A DNA stretch of 64,000 nucleotides from Lyophyllum atratum (lineage: Eukaryota; Basidiomycota; Agaricomycetes; Agaricales; Lyophyllaceae), in assembly GCA_014905825.1 (NCBI GenBank), contig JACGCN010000029.1, positions 434,001-498,000 of the forward strand. Direction: 5' to 3'. Made by a program: the position numbers and the translations under genes. This document shows positions 47,447 to 58,522 of the stretch, piece after piece. The notes beneath the pieces were generated by a model. The model ran no database searches and was not told the origin of the DNA. It saw only the letters and a list, made by a program, of their open reading frames with translations. Position 1 is the stretch's first letter. Every line of letters starts with the position of its first letter.

Positions 47447-50400
47447 ATGGCGCCCTCAGATTTCGCGAAGGCGAATCTCGACGAGATTATGGATAGTTTG
47501 ACGACAGATGAGGCTATCTTGTTGACTGCGGGAGTTGGCTTCTGGCATACGCACAAGATTGAGAGGCTGGGTGTGCCTGCTATCAAGGTGTGTGCTGGCA
47601 AACGCGACTGAGGTTCATCGTTTAATATGTCGCGAATAGGTCAGCGATGGACCAAACGGCATTCGAGGAAACCATTTCTTCATGGGAACCCCTGCTAAAT
47701 GTCTCCCGGTACGCATATGACCGTTCTCTAATCATCATCACGGTAGCTGACATGTCCCATCTAGTCTGCAACAGCTCTGGGCGCAACATGGGACACGCAG
47801 CTCATCGAGGAAGTTGGTCTCAAGCTTCTAGCACCGGAAGCTAAGCTGCGCGCAGCTTCGGTTGTTCTGGCACCCACATGCAACATCCAACGCGTAAGTA
47901 CATGTTTTCAATCCGTTATGGATCGGCCCTTGACACGATGCTTGTCTGTAGAGCCCACTCGGCGGTCGGGTACGTCTTTACCAGTCGAAGATGGCGCCTT
48001 AGTTGACCGTCGCGCTACTCAGAGTTTTGAAAGTTTCTCTGAAGACCCGCTTCTTTCCGGTCTGCTCGCGGCCGCATATGTACGTGGTATCCAGAATGGA
48101 GGAGTTGGGACAGCCATCAAACATTTCGTGTACGTCCAGCCTCTTCCCTGGTACCTTACATTCGCCTGACATCCAACACATACTAGCGGAAACGACAAGG
48201 AAAACGACAGACAAGGCTACGACAGCATCATCAGTCCCCGTGCTCTGCGCGAAATCTACCTCATGCCATTCATGCTCGCCCAGAAGTACGCGAAGCCATG
48301 GTCAATGATGACTGCGTAAGTTTCTCATTCTCCCATCCCTGCATCGCCGACGCTGATGCATATATTCAAAGCTACAACCGCGTCAACGGCACCCACGTCT
48401 CCGAGGACCCCTTCCTCCTTCGCAAAATCCTCCGCGACGAGTGGAAGTACCAGGGCCTCGTATGTCTCTCCCCTATCCATTTCTCCCCTGCGGACTAAAC
48501 TAACCCCACCATCAAGGTAATGAGCGACTGGTTCGGCGTCTACAGTGTCGACCTCAGCATCAAAGCCGGTCTGGACCTCGAGATGCCCGGCACCAACAAA
48601 TGGCGCACCCTTGACCTCGTAAACCGCTCCATCCAAGCCCGCAAGCTCACCACGCGCGACGTCCGTGCCCGCGCCCGCATCGTCCTTGAGCTCGTCCAGA
48701 AGTGCGCGCAGGCAGCTCCCGAGGTTCGTCTTCCCTTCCCTTCCCTCCTTGGCCATACGTGCGCTTACACTCCGATTCCACCCACACCAACAGATCCTCG
48801 ACGGCGATGGCCTCGAACGCACCGTCGAGAGCGCCTCGGACAAAGCCCTCATGCGGCGCGTCGCCGCCGAGTCCATTGTCCTCCTCAAAAACACCAACGC
48901 CCTCCTCCCTTTGTCCCCCTCCGCGCTCGCGGGGAAGAAAGTGGCGATCATAGGCGGGAACGCGAAGGCGACGGTGCTTTCGGGAGGGGGAAGTGCGGCG
49001 CTGAAGGCGTCGTATTTCGTTAGTCCGTTTGATGGGATTGTGGAGGCGCTTGGGGAGGGGGTGGAGGTTACGTATTGTGAGGGTGCGAGAGGTGTGTCTT
49101 TGGTCTTTCTTCCTGTTTGGTATTGGGTGTTGAGTGGCTTTCTATCTTTTAGCGTTCATGACGATGCCGACGCTGGAGAACGAGCTCGTCACGCCTACCG
49201 GCGAACGGGGGTGGACGGCCACGTGGCATGCCCATGAGGACGACGAGAGTATGATGCCCCTCGAGGAAGCTTTAGAGACGAGGGTCATCGACGAAACGAG
49301 GCTCTTCATCAGCACGTCGACGCCCAAGGGCATCACACGCAAATGGTCCATGCATCTCCGGGGGCAGCTGAAGCCTCGCGACTATGATGTCGATTTCGAA
49401 TTTGGGTTGACCGCCGCTGGGCGGGCCAAGGTGCGTTTTCCTCTGTAGCTTCCGATACGAAGAGTAGGGTGCTGACGCTGTGTGATAAGCTATACGTGGA
49501 TGGGCAATTGGTGATTGATAACTGGACGCGGCAACGCCGCGGGGAGTCGTTCTTCGGTGTGGGCTCGGAGGAGGAGAAGGGCGTGTACCGGCTCAAGGCG
49601 AACACGAAGCATGATGTCCATGTGGAGTTTTGTAACGTGCGGGGCCCGGCGGACGGCGACGAGGACGAGGCTGTCATGGATAGGTGTGTAGCTCTCATTC
49701 GCCCCTCTTCTATAAGACAACGACTAACGATAACCGCCTAGCAACCCCGGCGTCCGCCTCGGAGGTGCGGAGGTGGAGGACCCAGACGCGTCAATTGCTA
49801 AGGCGGTGGAGCTCGCGAAGGCGGCGGACGTTGTTATCGCCGTTGTGGGACTCAATGCGGACTGGGAAACGGAAGGGTATGACCGGACGACGCTGGCGCT
49901 CCCAGGGCGTACGGATGAGCTTATCACGAAGGTGGCTGCGGCCAACTCGAAGACTATCGTCGTGACCCAGTCGGTGAGTTTCCCTCCTACCCCTTTCATT
50001 TTCGGAAAGGCGATGTTCTGATGGGTTTGGTGTTCTGTGGGATAGGGCTCGAGCATTACGTTGCCGTGGGTGGACTCTGTCGCGGGCCTCGTGCATGCGT
50101 GGTACCTGGGCAACTCCACCGGCGATGCCATTGCGGACGTGTTGTTTGGCAAGCATAACCCGTCGGGGAAGCTGTCGTTGACGTTCCCCAAGAAGCTGGA
50201 GGATGTGTCGTCGCACGGGCATTTCCATTCGGAGAATGGGGTGGTGCAGTATGCGGAGGATCTGTTTGTTGTAAGTCGTCTTTCCACTCTCAAGTCTGTG
50301 GTAGTAAGTTGACGTTGGATGACAACAGGGGTACAAGCACTACCAGCACCGCAACATCGTGCCTCTCTTCCCCTTCGGGTATGATCTAATATGTCTTCGA

Positions 50401-50847
50401 AGCGTGTTCAACGACTAACTCCACATCCTGTCATTCAGATTCGGTCTCTCCTACACCACCTTCTCCTTCACTGACCTCCAGCTCTCCAAGCCCGTCGTGA
50501 CCGACACCGAGTTCAACCTCACCGCCTCCGTCACCATCACCAACACCGGCTCCCTAACAGGCTCCGAAATCGTGCAGCTCTACGTCACGCTCCCCACCAC
50601 CTCGGATCTGACGCACCCGCCGCTCCACCTCAGGGCCTTCGCCAAGGTGCGCGACCTGCAGCCTGGGAAGAGCGAGCGTGTGACGCTGTCTCTTGATCGG
50701 TATGCGGTGTCGTATTGGGAGGAGCGCTTTGGTGCTTGGACGGTGGAGAGGGGGGAGTATGTTGTTAGGGTTGGGGCGAGTAGTGATGCGCTGGAGTTGA
50801 AGGAGACGTTTGTGCTTGAGAGGGGCTTTGAGTGGACTGGGATTTGA
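47447..50847 (+). CDS. glycoside hydrolase family 3 beta-glucosidase with PA14 domain
   Basis: Starts [18 protein letters not shown] with no signal peptide, so a cytosolic enzyme is likely. The GH3 N-terminal barrel shows [11 protein letters not shown] (47640), [57 protein letters not shown] and the nucleophile motif [10 protein letters not shown] (48535, Asp of SDW). The second domain begins [18 protein letters not shown]14 insertion follows (RLFISTSTP.., [29 protein letters not shown]). Then come [20 protein letters not shown] and [20 protein letters not shown]. The fibronectin-III-like end reads [32 protein letters not shown] to [12 protein letters not shown]. About a dozen introns and about 860 residues; typical for the intracellular PA14-containing GH3 group that hydrolyses cellobiose and other beta-glucosides. 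Confidence 0.9.
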
Positions 50848-51021
50848 GGAAGTGCGAGAGGAATAAGCGTGTTTTGCTGAATGTAATGTTATATGTATTA
50901 AGACGAATGAATGAAGTCTAGATGTACTGCGAATATGGATTTCGATCTGCTATGTTTTGGTGCTGAGGGCCTCTTGTACAGGAAACAGGGAACGTTGGAT
51001 AGTATGTGCGATATCTGGTAT

Positions 51022-51988
51022 TTAGCACTCTGCCCTTGGAAGCTCGGAATGCACGGGGACGAGGTCTGGTGTACTATACAGCACTACGGCGATAAACTCA
51101 GGCATAGCAATCAATGGATACCAGAAATGCTCGTTGTTTTGCGTTTCAAGATCATTTGTGGTGGCAACGGCGAACGCCTCACGTATAAGGAGGAGGAGCG
51201 AAATGATGAGTAGGATGAAGACGCCGTATTTCGCTCCGAGAGAGCCTTTCCGATGCCTGAATCTTCCATCTGATTGGAATCGTTACTTTTGAGCAGGAGG
51301 CAAGTCAATATGGGGCTCCAACGTACCAGCAAATGTAATTTTGGCTAGAATGAGCGTTTGGTAGGCCAAGAGCACGACAAGAGCAAGGAATATTGCCGTG
51401 CTCGCTTGGTGTAGGCCTTGTCCGAGTGAAACAGTCTGGGGGTTCGAGCTGTTTGTTTCTGAGATACCGACACTGCCGAGTATTACAGCTACAAGCAGCG
51501 CTAGGCGGTATAGCCTCCGGTGCCGGATGAAGCGGGGGATGAGCCTAGTGGAGATGGGTACTTCAGATACGAGTTCGCTGGGATCGGGTGTCAGCCTCTA
51601 AGCAGTCAATGTATTAAGAGTCCATGGAAAACAGACCGATCAAGTACCAGAGTATAGGCAGAGTACAGGAGCCCAAAGAACCCGATGCTGAAGAGAACCT
51701 GGTCCGCTGTGAGCAAGCGTGGATCATCCACCATGGTCGCTGCTATGACGGCGCGCATGGCGAAGGACGCCATGCGGACTTGTTGTCAAAGAGCTTGTTA
51801 GTTTTTGATCGATAGAATTGAAAAGAGAGCTTACGTGCACAGAAGAAGGAGAGGGTATAGAATACCGGACTGGGACGCCTGAATGACTGATAGACGAAAA
51901 GTATGAACATGGGAAGGTATAGGACGGCGAAAACCGCTGCTGCAGGAACGGATTTGATTCCGTCCGCCCCGGTTGTTACAGAGCTCAT
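51022..51988 (-). CDS. multi-pass membrane protein, about seven helices
   Basis: Start ATG 51988 (MSSVTTGADGIKSVPAAAVF), stop 51022. Four or so exons. Hydrophobic segments in order: VFAVLYLPMFILFVYQSF (residues about 19-36), MASFAMRAVIAATMV, LFSIGFFGLLYSAYTLVLDR, YRLALLVAVILGSVGISE, STAIFLALVVLLAYQTLILA, YGVFILLIISLLLLIREAF and YPLIAMPEFIAVVLYSTPDLV. The N-terminus is probably outside and the tail is short. The pattern of loops, with RLIPRFIRHRRLYR before helix 4, matches a fungal family of uncharacterised seven-helix proteins (DUF7702-like). No transport or receptor function can be assigned. Confidence 0.72.
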
Positions 51989-52707
51989 TTTCGCTTGTCA
52001 GAGGGTCGGAAGTGCTGGTTGAGCGGAAGGAGGACTTGGCAGTTTCGTTTGTAGGTAACCCTTTAAAGGTTTCGAAAGGTTTCATGTTTTCAGCGAGACA
52101 TCGGTATCGTTCTCCTATTTTTGCTCCGGATCCTATAGGGAGGTGGAAAAGCCTATGATAGTCGATATATATAAACCATGGTCTATGTCATGATTTCAGT
52201 TTCAGGAATCCACTCACCGTTTGTGTACGCTCCTGACCTTGAGCGATGAGCTAGATGTCTAGTAGTTCGTCGCCAGTTCGCCGGGGCACGGCGTCTGAAC
52301 TCCCGAACTGAAGGCCTTTGGCACAATGCCTCAGCACTCAGCAACGGGATAAAATATAACGTGGGTCATCGAAAGGAGATGAAAAGGGTGAAAAAACCAT
52401 GTGGGTCGTGACAGGGTTGAACAGGTATTCGGGTACGACTTGAAATTTAAATTTACCAAGCGGATCACGATACTCACCTGACTCGTTAGCTGACTAGAAG
52501 CGCTCGCTGACCTTCATTATCTTCGTACCACCTAACCACAATCTGAATAGTGGTAAATGTCAATACTGAAGTGGCAGAGAATAAACAAGATACACCGGGA
52601 ATATGAATAAAAATAGCTAAGGTATGCATAAAATAAAGAGTACTACACCATCTTTCATCCATCCGTCCCTTGATTCCTAACCGGCTTCGTGGAGCCTCTT
52701 ACTTGTC
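51989..52707. other. intergenic, with an ATATATATA stretch
   Basis: No gene seen. ATATATATAAAC at 52165-52176 and other A/T-rich sequence. Probably the promoter side of the seven-helix gene and the 3' end of the C2 gene. Confidence 0.4.
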
Positions 52708-54241
52708 TCAGGCGTCTGCTGTGTAAACCTTGGACACTTGATGCGATAGCGACTCCTCACCTGAGGCTGTATGCGGCTGCAACTCGTCCTGGCCTACACC
52801 ACGATGCTTCATAGCATAGTCGCGACATGCTTCTCTACTCTTTTCGAGCCTTGGATCACCATGATCCCAAGCATAAATCTGGAAGCCAGGGAAATTATAC
52901 TCGAGAAGCTGCTGCAGGTTGGGCAACAGTTCTTTATCCGGGCCATAAGTTCCCGAGTTGTTGTCGATCACAAGCTCCCAGTCGACCTCATTATCTTGCG
53001 TATCATCGCTGAAGTTCTCCCACCCGCCCTTCGGCCGTGGATGGAACTCCCCGCTGTATCTCACTCGCTCAGCGCAGTTACTGTGCAACGCATGCTTTGA
53101 CGCGAAGTCAACAAAGAACGCCGCGCCCGTCTCGGAGAAGCGGAACGAGTCGTCCTCAGCGGAGATGATGTACGTATACACTGCAGGCTTGATGCGATGC
53201 TCGAACTGTGGATTGCGCGGGGCACCAGGGCGACTCGTGCCGCCGTGAAGCACATGGGTGACATCCGCGAACTCGTCGATTACACCGAACCCGTTGTTGG
53301 GATTGCGCGCGTAGAGCATGCGGTGCCCAGCCTGGATGCCAGAACGCACAGCGATGCTCGTTGGACCTTGGAAGATGCTCTGCGCCGCCTTGTAGGAGCG
53401 ATTCCAGCCTTGGTAGTGGTCACCGAAAATTAGCGGCACGCCTTTGAGATACATCTTCCAGGTCGTATATAGCCGGGCGTCGTTAAGGTTCGTGAAACGC
53501 CCGACGGTGGGAGAGTAATGCCGGGAGTAGCGGATGGGTCCATCGAAAAGATATGGGAACTTGGAAGGGTCTTCATCCGTTGAAGGATGGCTATCGATCT
53601 GGAAGTACGTATCGTATTCGCGAGTGGTAACGAGGGAGAAAAAGGACCTGCCTTGAGCCAAAATGTTCCTCGTGTTTTTCTGAAAATCGGCCCCTCTATT
53701 TCGGCCTCCTTCGCACCTTTCGCAATAGACGTCTTGAATTTTCCAATGTAATCGTCATGGGGTGCACCCTCGTCCTTATCGAGGAGTTGCACATGTAGAT
53801 CAGCAACAGCTGGTACATTCTTGACTCGCCAAATTTCGTTCCAGACTGGCGCCAAGGTCTGCCCTTTCACGGCTGAACTGCAAGGCTTATTTAAACACAT
53901 GCGGAGAAGCAATACCCGGGAAATTGGACCAACGTACACGAAGGAGATCTTCTCGTCGATATTCGCCACAAAATAAGGATCGGCTGTGCCAACCACGTCC
54001 ATCTTGGGCAGACCTGACGCGCCAATGAACTATAGCAACCGTTTCGTTGTGATCAGCTGCTTCCAAACTTTAGAGAGGCATTTCTCACCTGAATTTCGAT
54101 ATCTACGAAAGGAATCTCACCCAACTTTGCCTGCGCTAGTGACTTCGTTACATTTGCCATATCGTGAGCGTTTGACTTCGCATGCTCGACGGCCTCGACA
54201 ATTCTAGTCACGCTGAATGGATTTCGACGGCCTCCAGGCAT
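52708..54241 (-). CDS. C2-domain protein with large C-terminal domain
   Basis: Start ATG 54241 (MPGGRRNPFSVTRIVEAVEH), stop 52708. Four exons. The C2 domain covers about residues 45-160. LGEIPFVDIEIQ joins FIGASGLPKMDVVGTADPYF, then (after an intron that splits a Val codon) AVKGQTLAPVWNEIW, and VQLLDKDEGAPHDDYIG. The Asp residues of the calcium loops (ADPY; DKDE..DD) are present. The C-terminal 250 residues form a separate domain rich in aromatics (RSFFSLVTTREYDTYFQIDS, SRHYSPTVGRFTNLNDARLY, FGDHYQGWNRSYKAAQSIF) without a domain name I can give. The layout matches a group of basidiomycete C2 proteins; membrane-associated and calcium-dependent lipid binding is likely, the rest unknown. Confidence 0.75.
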
Positions 54242-55149
54242 CTTGCTTACTGGCGGTGATGATGAGAGAAGACTTTATAGAGTCTAATAGAGTTGGAAGG
54301 GCTTGATCAGCACCGCCCACGGCGCTGATGGAGGTTTGAGCCTGCGACTATGACCGATGTGGCTGTGCACATTTGATCCACCGCACTGGGCCAAAAATAG
54401 AATGCTAACTTTACGCGTTCACATCATCTTCGATAAAGGATGCCAATCTTCAAAATTGCAGTGACAGGGACAGACGACGGGACTATATCAATGTCGCGAT
54501 TTCCAAATTGATTATTGGAAAGACGATTTTCGTTTGGACAGCCGTCACGAGGGCACTGAATGCTTGGCGCTGCTGCACAATGGCGCAGCAAGTTAGCGAT
54601 GAATATCAGCCGCCGACGCAGGAGTCCAGATGGAACGGTTATAAAGACAAGGTTTAATTTGTCTAGTGCCAAAGTGGGTGAAAACCGACCATGAATCGTT
54701 AGATCGTCTCTCAAGCCTCTCCGAAAGGATTGTTTGATCCTAGTCCAAGCCGATGTCCCCAATTTTATCGCGATCGGGAAAGGCTTCAGCACTGAATCAT
54801 CTTCGTAAGTGATTGTTGTAGACCCATTCAAGACAAATTACACCCCGGCCAACCTCTACTTGGGGCTCAGTTCTATAGCTTTCTACTTTATGGCATGTTG
54901 GCCAGTGGTGATAGAAGTCTAGCAGATGCTATGCAGCATAGTGAGGTAGGCACATATACATTCTCAGATTGGTCGGTATGAAATTATCCGTACAGAAAGA
55001 AAGGGAAAACCCAGCTCGCTGCTCAACAGGCTATCGACATCGACACCAAATTTCACGGTCTATACGCAGGCTCTGGTAGGTAAGCATGAATGCTTCGAGC
55101 GTGAAATACTAACGCAAGTAATTCACCTTCAACTGTCGGTATCCGGTGT
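54242..55149. other. intergenic, one weak frame
   Basis: A 135-codon frame on the minus strand (54424-54831) starts MNGSTTITYEDDSVLKPF. It has neither a domain nor intron-joined support and is not called as a gene. Confidence 0.35.
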
Positions 55150-55795
55150 CTAAATCTGCTCCAGCGTAAACCTGTTACCGTGTCCGAGTGTGACCGCATT
55201 TGACCGCCCAGTGTCCACGATTCCCCGCGTTATTGGCCCTGTGATGGTGAACACGTTATCGTTGAGCAGGTCCACGTTCGAGCCCTCGCCGGTCATCATA
55301 ATTCCGATGGAAGACCCTGATAGTATGGATCAGCAGAAGCATGTAATGCAAAAACTTCGGATCCTACCTAACTCTTCCTCGGCCACTATGGGGCTGGGAG
55401 CCGCCGAGCCTAGTAATACTAACCACAATACTTGTCAACACTTCTTAGGTCCAGGGGTGGTTGGCAAGGCATACCTTTGCCCAAAAATCCGATCAGGATA
55501 GTGACTACCCCTTTCACGATTGCATCCCGCAGTGGTTTAGGAATCGAATAGTAGAAGTCTTTGACTCGACGACCACAATTCATAATCAACGCTGCCTTGT
55601 AAATCACAAACGGAGGAGAGTAAGCGTTGTGTATTGAAAGATAAGGAAGGCAACGTTACACACAATACGACTCAGAAGGGAGGTGTCTGTGTTGCGTCTG
55701 ACGGAAAGCAAGGTGCCGCTGGTAAGCTCGACAGTATGAGGATAGTCGGATGATATAAGAGACCTAAGCTGAGCGCTCAATGCGTCAATGCTCAT
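55150..55795 (-). CDS. repeat protein B: helical/membrane segment plus GN-FT repeats
   Basis: Start ATG 55795 (MSIDALSAQLRSLISSDYPH), stop 55150-55152. Four exons, separated by introns GTGTGT..TACAAG, GTATGC..TACTAG and GTAGGA..ATCAG. The first 45 residues are amphipathic. The second exon, RRVKDFYYSIPKPLRDAIVK followed by GVVTILIGFLG, looks like a membrane-interacting helix. The C-terminal 60 residues repeat a short pattern: GIMMTGEGSNVDLLNDNVFT, GIVDTGRSNAVTLGHGNRFT. The same motif occurs in the neighbouring gene A. The repeats (G-I-x-x-x-G-x-x-x-x-V-x-L-x-x-x-N-x-F-T) resemble short beta-strand repeats that could stack into a beta-helix or solenoid. Function unknown. Confidence 0.6.
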
Positions 55796-55849
55796 ATCCA
55801 CCTATGCAAAAGGGCTAAGAGGAGGGAAGATGAGCGCGCAGTATTAACA

Positions 55850-56400
55850 TAAAGGTGTGTTACTTATAGTAATGTTTTGGTCACGACACTGCAATCTGGC
55901 GAGACAGGCGATCATAGCGCAGTCAATAGCAGCATGGAAGCATGTATGCCATGATTGGAATTGAATATCACTGTAGGCGCCGAACTATTCTGACGGGTAC
56001 TAGTATCGTAGTTCTGTCCGAGATCCTGGGAACATTGTCAAGGGTCTTTCTCGAGAGCGGCTGTGGTATCAACTGAAGTGAACTCACCATTGAGTATCTA
56101 TCCTTTGTTCAATCGTATCCCCTCTTGGTTAAAAAGGCTCGTAGGCGTGATTTCAGAAATGGTGATCACTGGTTCTGTGATAACAGTGCACGATGCTTCT
56201 TTAATAACCGCGCACGATCGCCATGTTGCCACCGCCTTGCGCTATGGGCGCTGCTTGCTGAAAGAAGTTCGAACAATCGCATAGTTAGCATGGAAGTCAT
56301 GTATTTGATCTGGACCCGTCGCAAGGCTATCGCAGGGATGGACAGCCAGTAAACTCACGAAGGCCTCCGAAGAATGCAAGCAGGCCACCTATATCCCAAT
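55850..56400 (-). pseudogene. possible degenerate third member of the repeat family
   Basis: Between the two repeat proteins the minus strand contains fragments such as GGLLAFFGGL (56385-56355), QQAAPIAQGGGNMAIVRGY (about 56265-56205) and, in another frame, TVITEPVITISEITPTSLFN (about 56195). They resemble the helix and repeat parts of proteins A and B, but the frames are interrupted. It may be a decayed copy or unassembled exons of gene A. Confidence 0.3.
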
Positions 56401-56581
56401 AGCAAATATCATGGTGCTACTACACGAGCATCCATACAAGTAGAAAACAGATCTGTCATCGAGGAACCCCCAACAAACCTAATCGAGGTCGAAGGCAGAT
56501 CGTCACAGCAGCCAGAATCTTAGGACCCCGGTAAGCAATCGAATATTGTTCGAATGCAAAACAACATACCATACAGGCTTT

Positions 56582-57165
56582 CATCCTTGTGTGCCCGTAC
56601 CAATCGCTGTCAATGTGAATGTGTTCCCTTGCTCGAGCTGGATGAGATTGGAATCTCCATTGTCGACTATTCCCTCCGGTTGGGCCGCTATGATGGTGAA
56701 CGTGTTGCCATGGCCGAGCAGCACTCTCCCTCCTCTGCCGTTGGTCATGATCCCAGTCGCGGTCCCTGATAAAAAGTATCAGCAGAGCAAATGCGATACA
56801 AGGTCTTCGGATCTCACCTCTCCGAGCCGTGAGTGTAAAGGTATTACCCTCTGACACTGCATCTCGCTGATGAGAGACGTCCCCAAAATGAAGCGGGGCC
56901 CGGGACTTACCTATGTTTGCGCCGGTGTAGATAATTTGGTCTCGACCAACGCTATTAACTGCTGCTTGGACGGCTTCGGCGGGCTGAAAATCATAATCGA
57001 AGGGTGTTAAACGTCGTCATGAGAGCCTTGGAAATTATTCACGGTATTGAAAGAGGTGGTGTGGGTATCGCGTCCAACGGCAGTCATTGTACTATCAGAA
57101 ACATCGACCGCGCTCGAGTTTGAGAACATCTGTGAACCGGGCTCAGGTGATGCTGCAGCGCTCAT
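56582..57165 (-). CDS. repeat protein A: GRD-type N-terminus plus GN-FT repeats
   Basis: Start ATG 57165 (MSAAASPEPGSQMFSNSSAV), stop 56582-56584. My model has four exons. The N-terminus continues DVSDSTMTAVGRDTHTT. The second exon ends VNSVGRDQIIYTGANI. Short SxxMxxVGRD-type motifs of this sort occur at the start of many basidiomycete NACHT/NLR-like proteins. The body is two to three copies of the GN-FT repeat: SEGNTFTLTARR, GIMTNGRGGRVLLGHGNTFT, GIVDNGDSNLIQLEQGNTFT. No NTPase domain follows in the window. The boundary between exon 1 and 2 (donor GTGAAT near 57041) and the acceptor near 56861 are tentative, and the gene could extend past 56582 if GTACGG there is a donor. Confidence 0.55.
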
Positions 57166-58522
57166 TTCGGCACACGAGGAAAGTGGAAGGAGCGGAAGCT
57201 AGGTAGTGCTGTGAAAATGCGCTAGTTATAGCCATGCTGGCGCCGCACTGTCACTTGAGCGCTATGCGCCTAAAGAAGTGGAGACGATCGTGATAGCACA
57301 GAAGAATAGAATGGCACGATGCCTTCGGAAATGAATATGGCTCAAATCTGTTTTGAGGACAAATACACACCATCGGCAAAGACGGCCACCATTCGGCCAA
57401 TGTTCTATCCTTCTCCAGACATTTTTGGATGGCTTCGTACTCAGATGACGCTGAGTCGTGGAAGGGCAGCTACGGATTAAATCATTGGACCCTTCAGAGC
57501 GATCAGCGGTCAGTAGGCAGACCATAGCATTAATGAAAAAGAGACGAGCTTACCAAGGGACTGATACTGATGCCGCATGTGGGTGGGGTGTCGACTCTTC
57601 GAAAATATGCTGCTGCTAAGGTTTCCACGAGTAAATGTTTATCTATGTGTTGTCTCAGTGACCTGATAATAGCCTAAGGAGGTCATATAGATCTGTCTTG
57701 ACAAGAAATCGCCGCCCCAATCTCCAGAGGCCGAATATTCAAGAAACCACGTGAAGAGGAAGTCCATTGGTAAGAAAGACAAGCATGCATGGGTGTTCCG
57801 ATGGAGCACTCCTTGACGCCCTTCTTCAACCTGGACTTGTCGGCCTCGCATGTCGCTGAAAACATCGGTGTCGAGAAGTTATGCGACTGGTCGTGGTACA
57901 CCGGGCCAATGTCGAAAGCTTGTGTACGTCATTCCTCAACTGGCCAGCGAGTACTAGAAGACGAGTCCTTGAAGCTTAAAACCTGGAACAGCGAATTACA
58001 TGAGTGGGAGGTGCACCACCGATACACTGAAGTGGGATTATACGCACCAATCACTCCCTGCAATTGTGCACTTAGTGATAAACAGTGGTGAGTCGTGACA
58101 CCGTCGCTCCTAACTTCAGTTCGGGCCGTAATCCATATCATGGTTTTTCTGCACACTCTCAACATATCAGAATGTTTAGTGAGGTTCCCATGCTCGTATC
58201 TGCGGTGTACGAAGAATACGTCGTCGAATATTTCCAGTAATGGGAGAGGAAAGGAATGGCATCGATTGGGCATCGAAATCTGTTAGAGTCACTGAAGTTG
58301 TCGTTCTTGTCGAAGGGCCAGGCTTACAAATGGCAATGATGGGATCATCGATCAATGATTGAGTATCGCGTTACTCCTTTTTCTTCACCTGCTCGAGTCA
58401 TATCCACGATGTTAGGCGGCTTAGGCCCCGACGCTTCAGCGTATTCCAGGTTCCTCGCCAGTGACTCCTCAGTAGAACGTCCTTGACGTCTTTGCAAACT
58501 GCAACCCGCACGAACTGGCAGC
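57166..58522. other. intergenic with an isolated exon-like fragment
   Basis: On the minus strand at about 57473-57370 there is an open stretch with a good acceptor (CCGTAG) and donor (GTGTGT). It translates to DSASSEYEAIQKCLEKDRTL followed by AEWWPSLP. It looks like a real helical exon but I could not join it to others. The frames at 57639-57851 (minus) and 57789-58091 (plus) are unsupported. Confidence 0.35.

Noticed and set aside
54424..54831. 135-codon minus-strand ORF
   Set aside because: No homology, no splice-supported extension and no promoter; kept only as a note.
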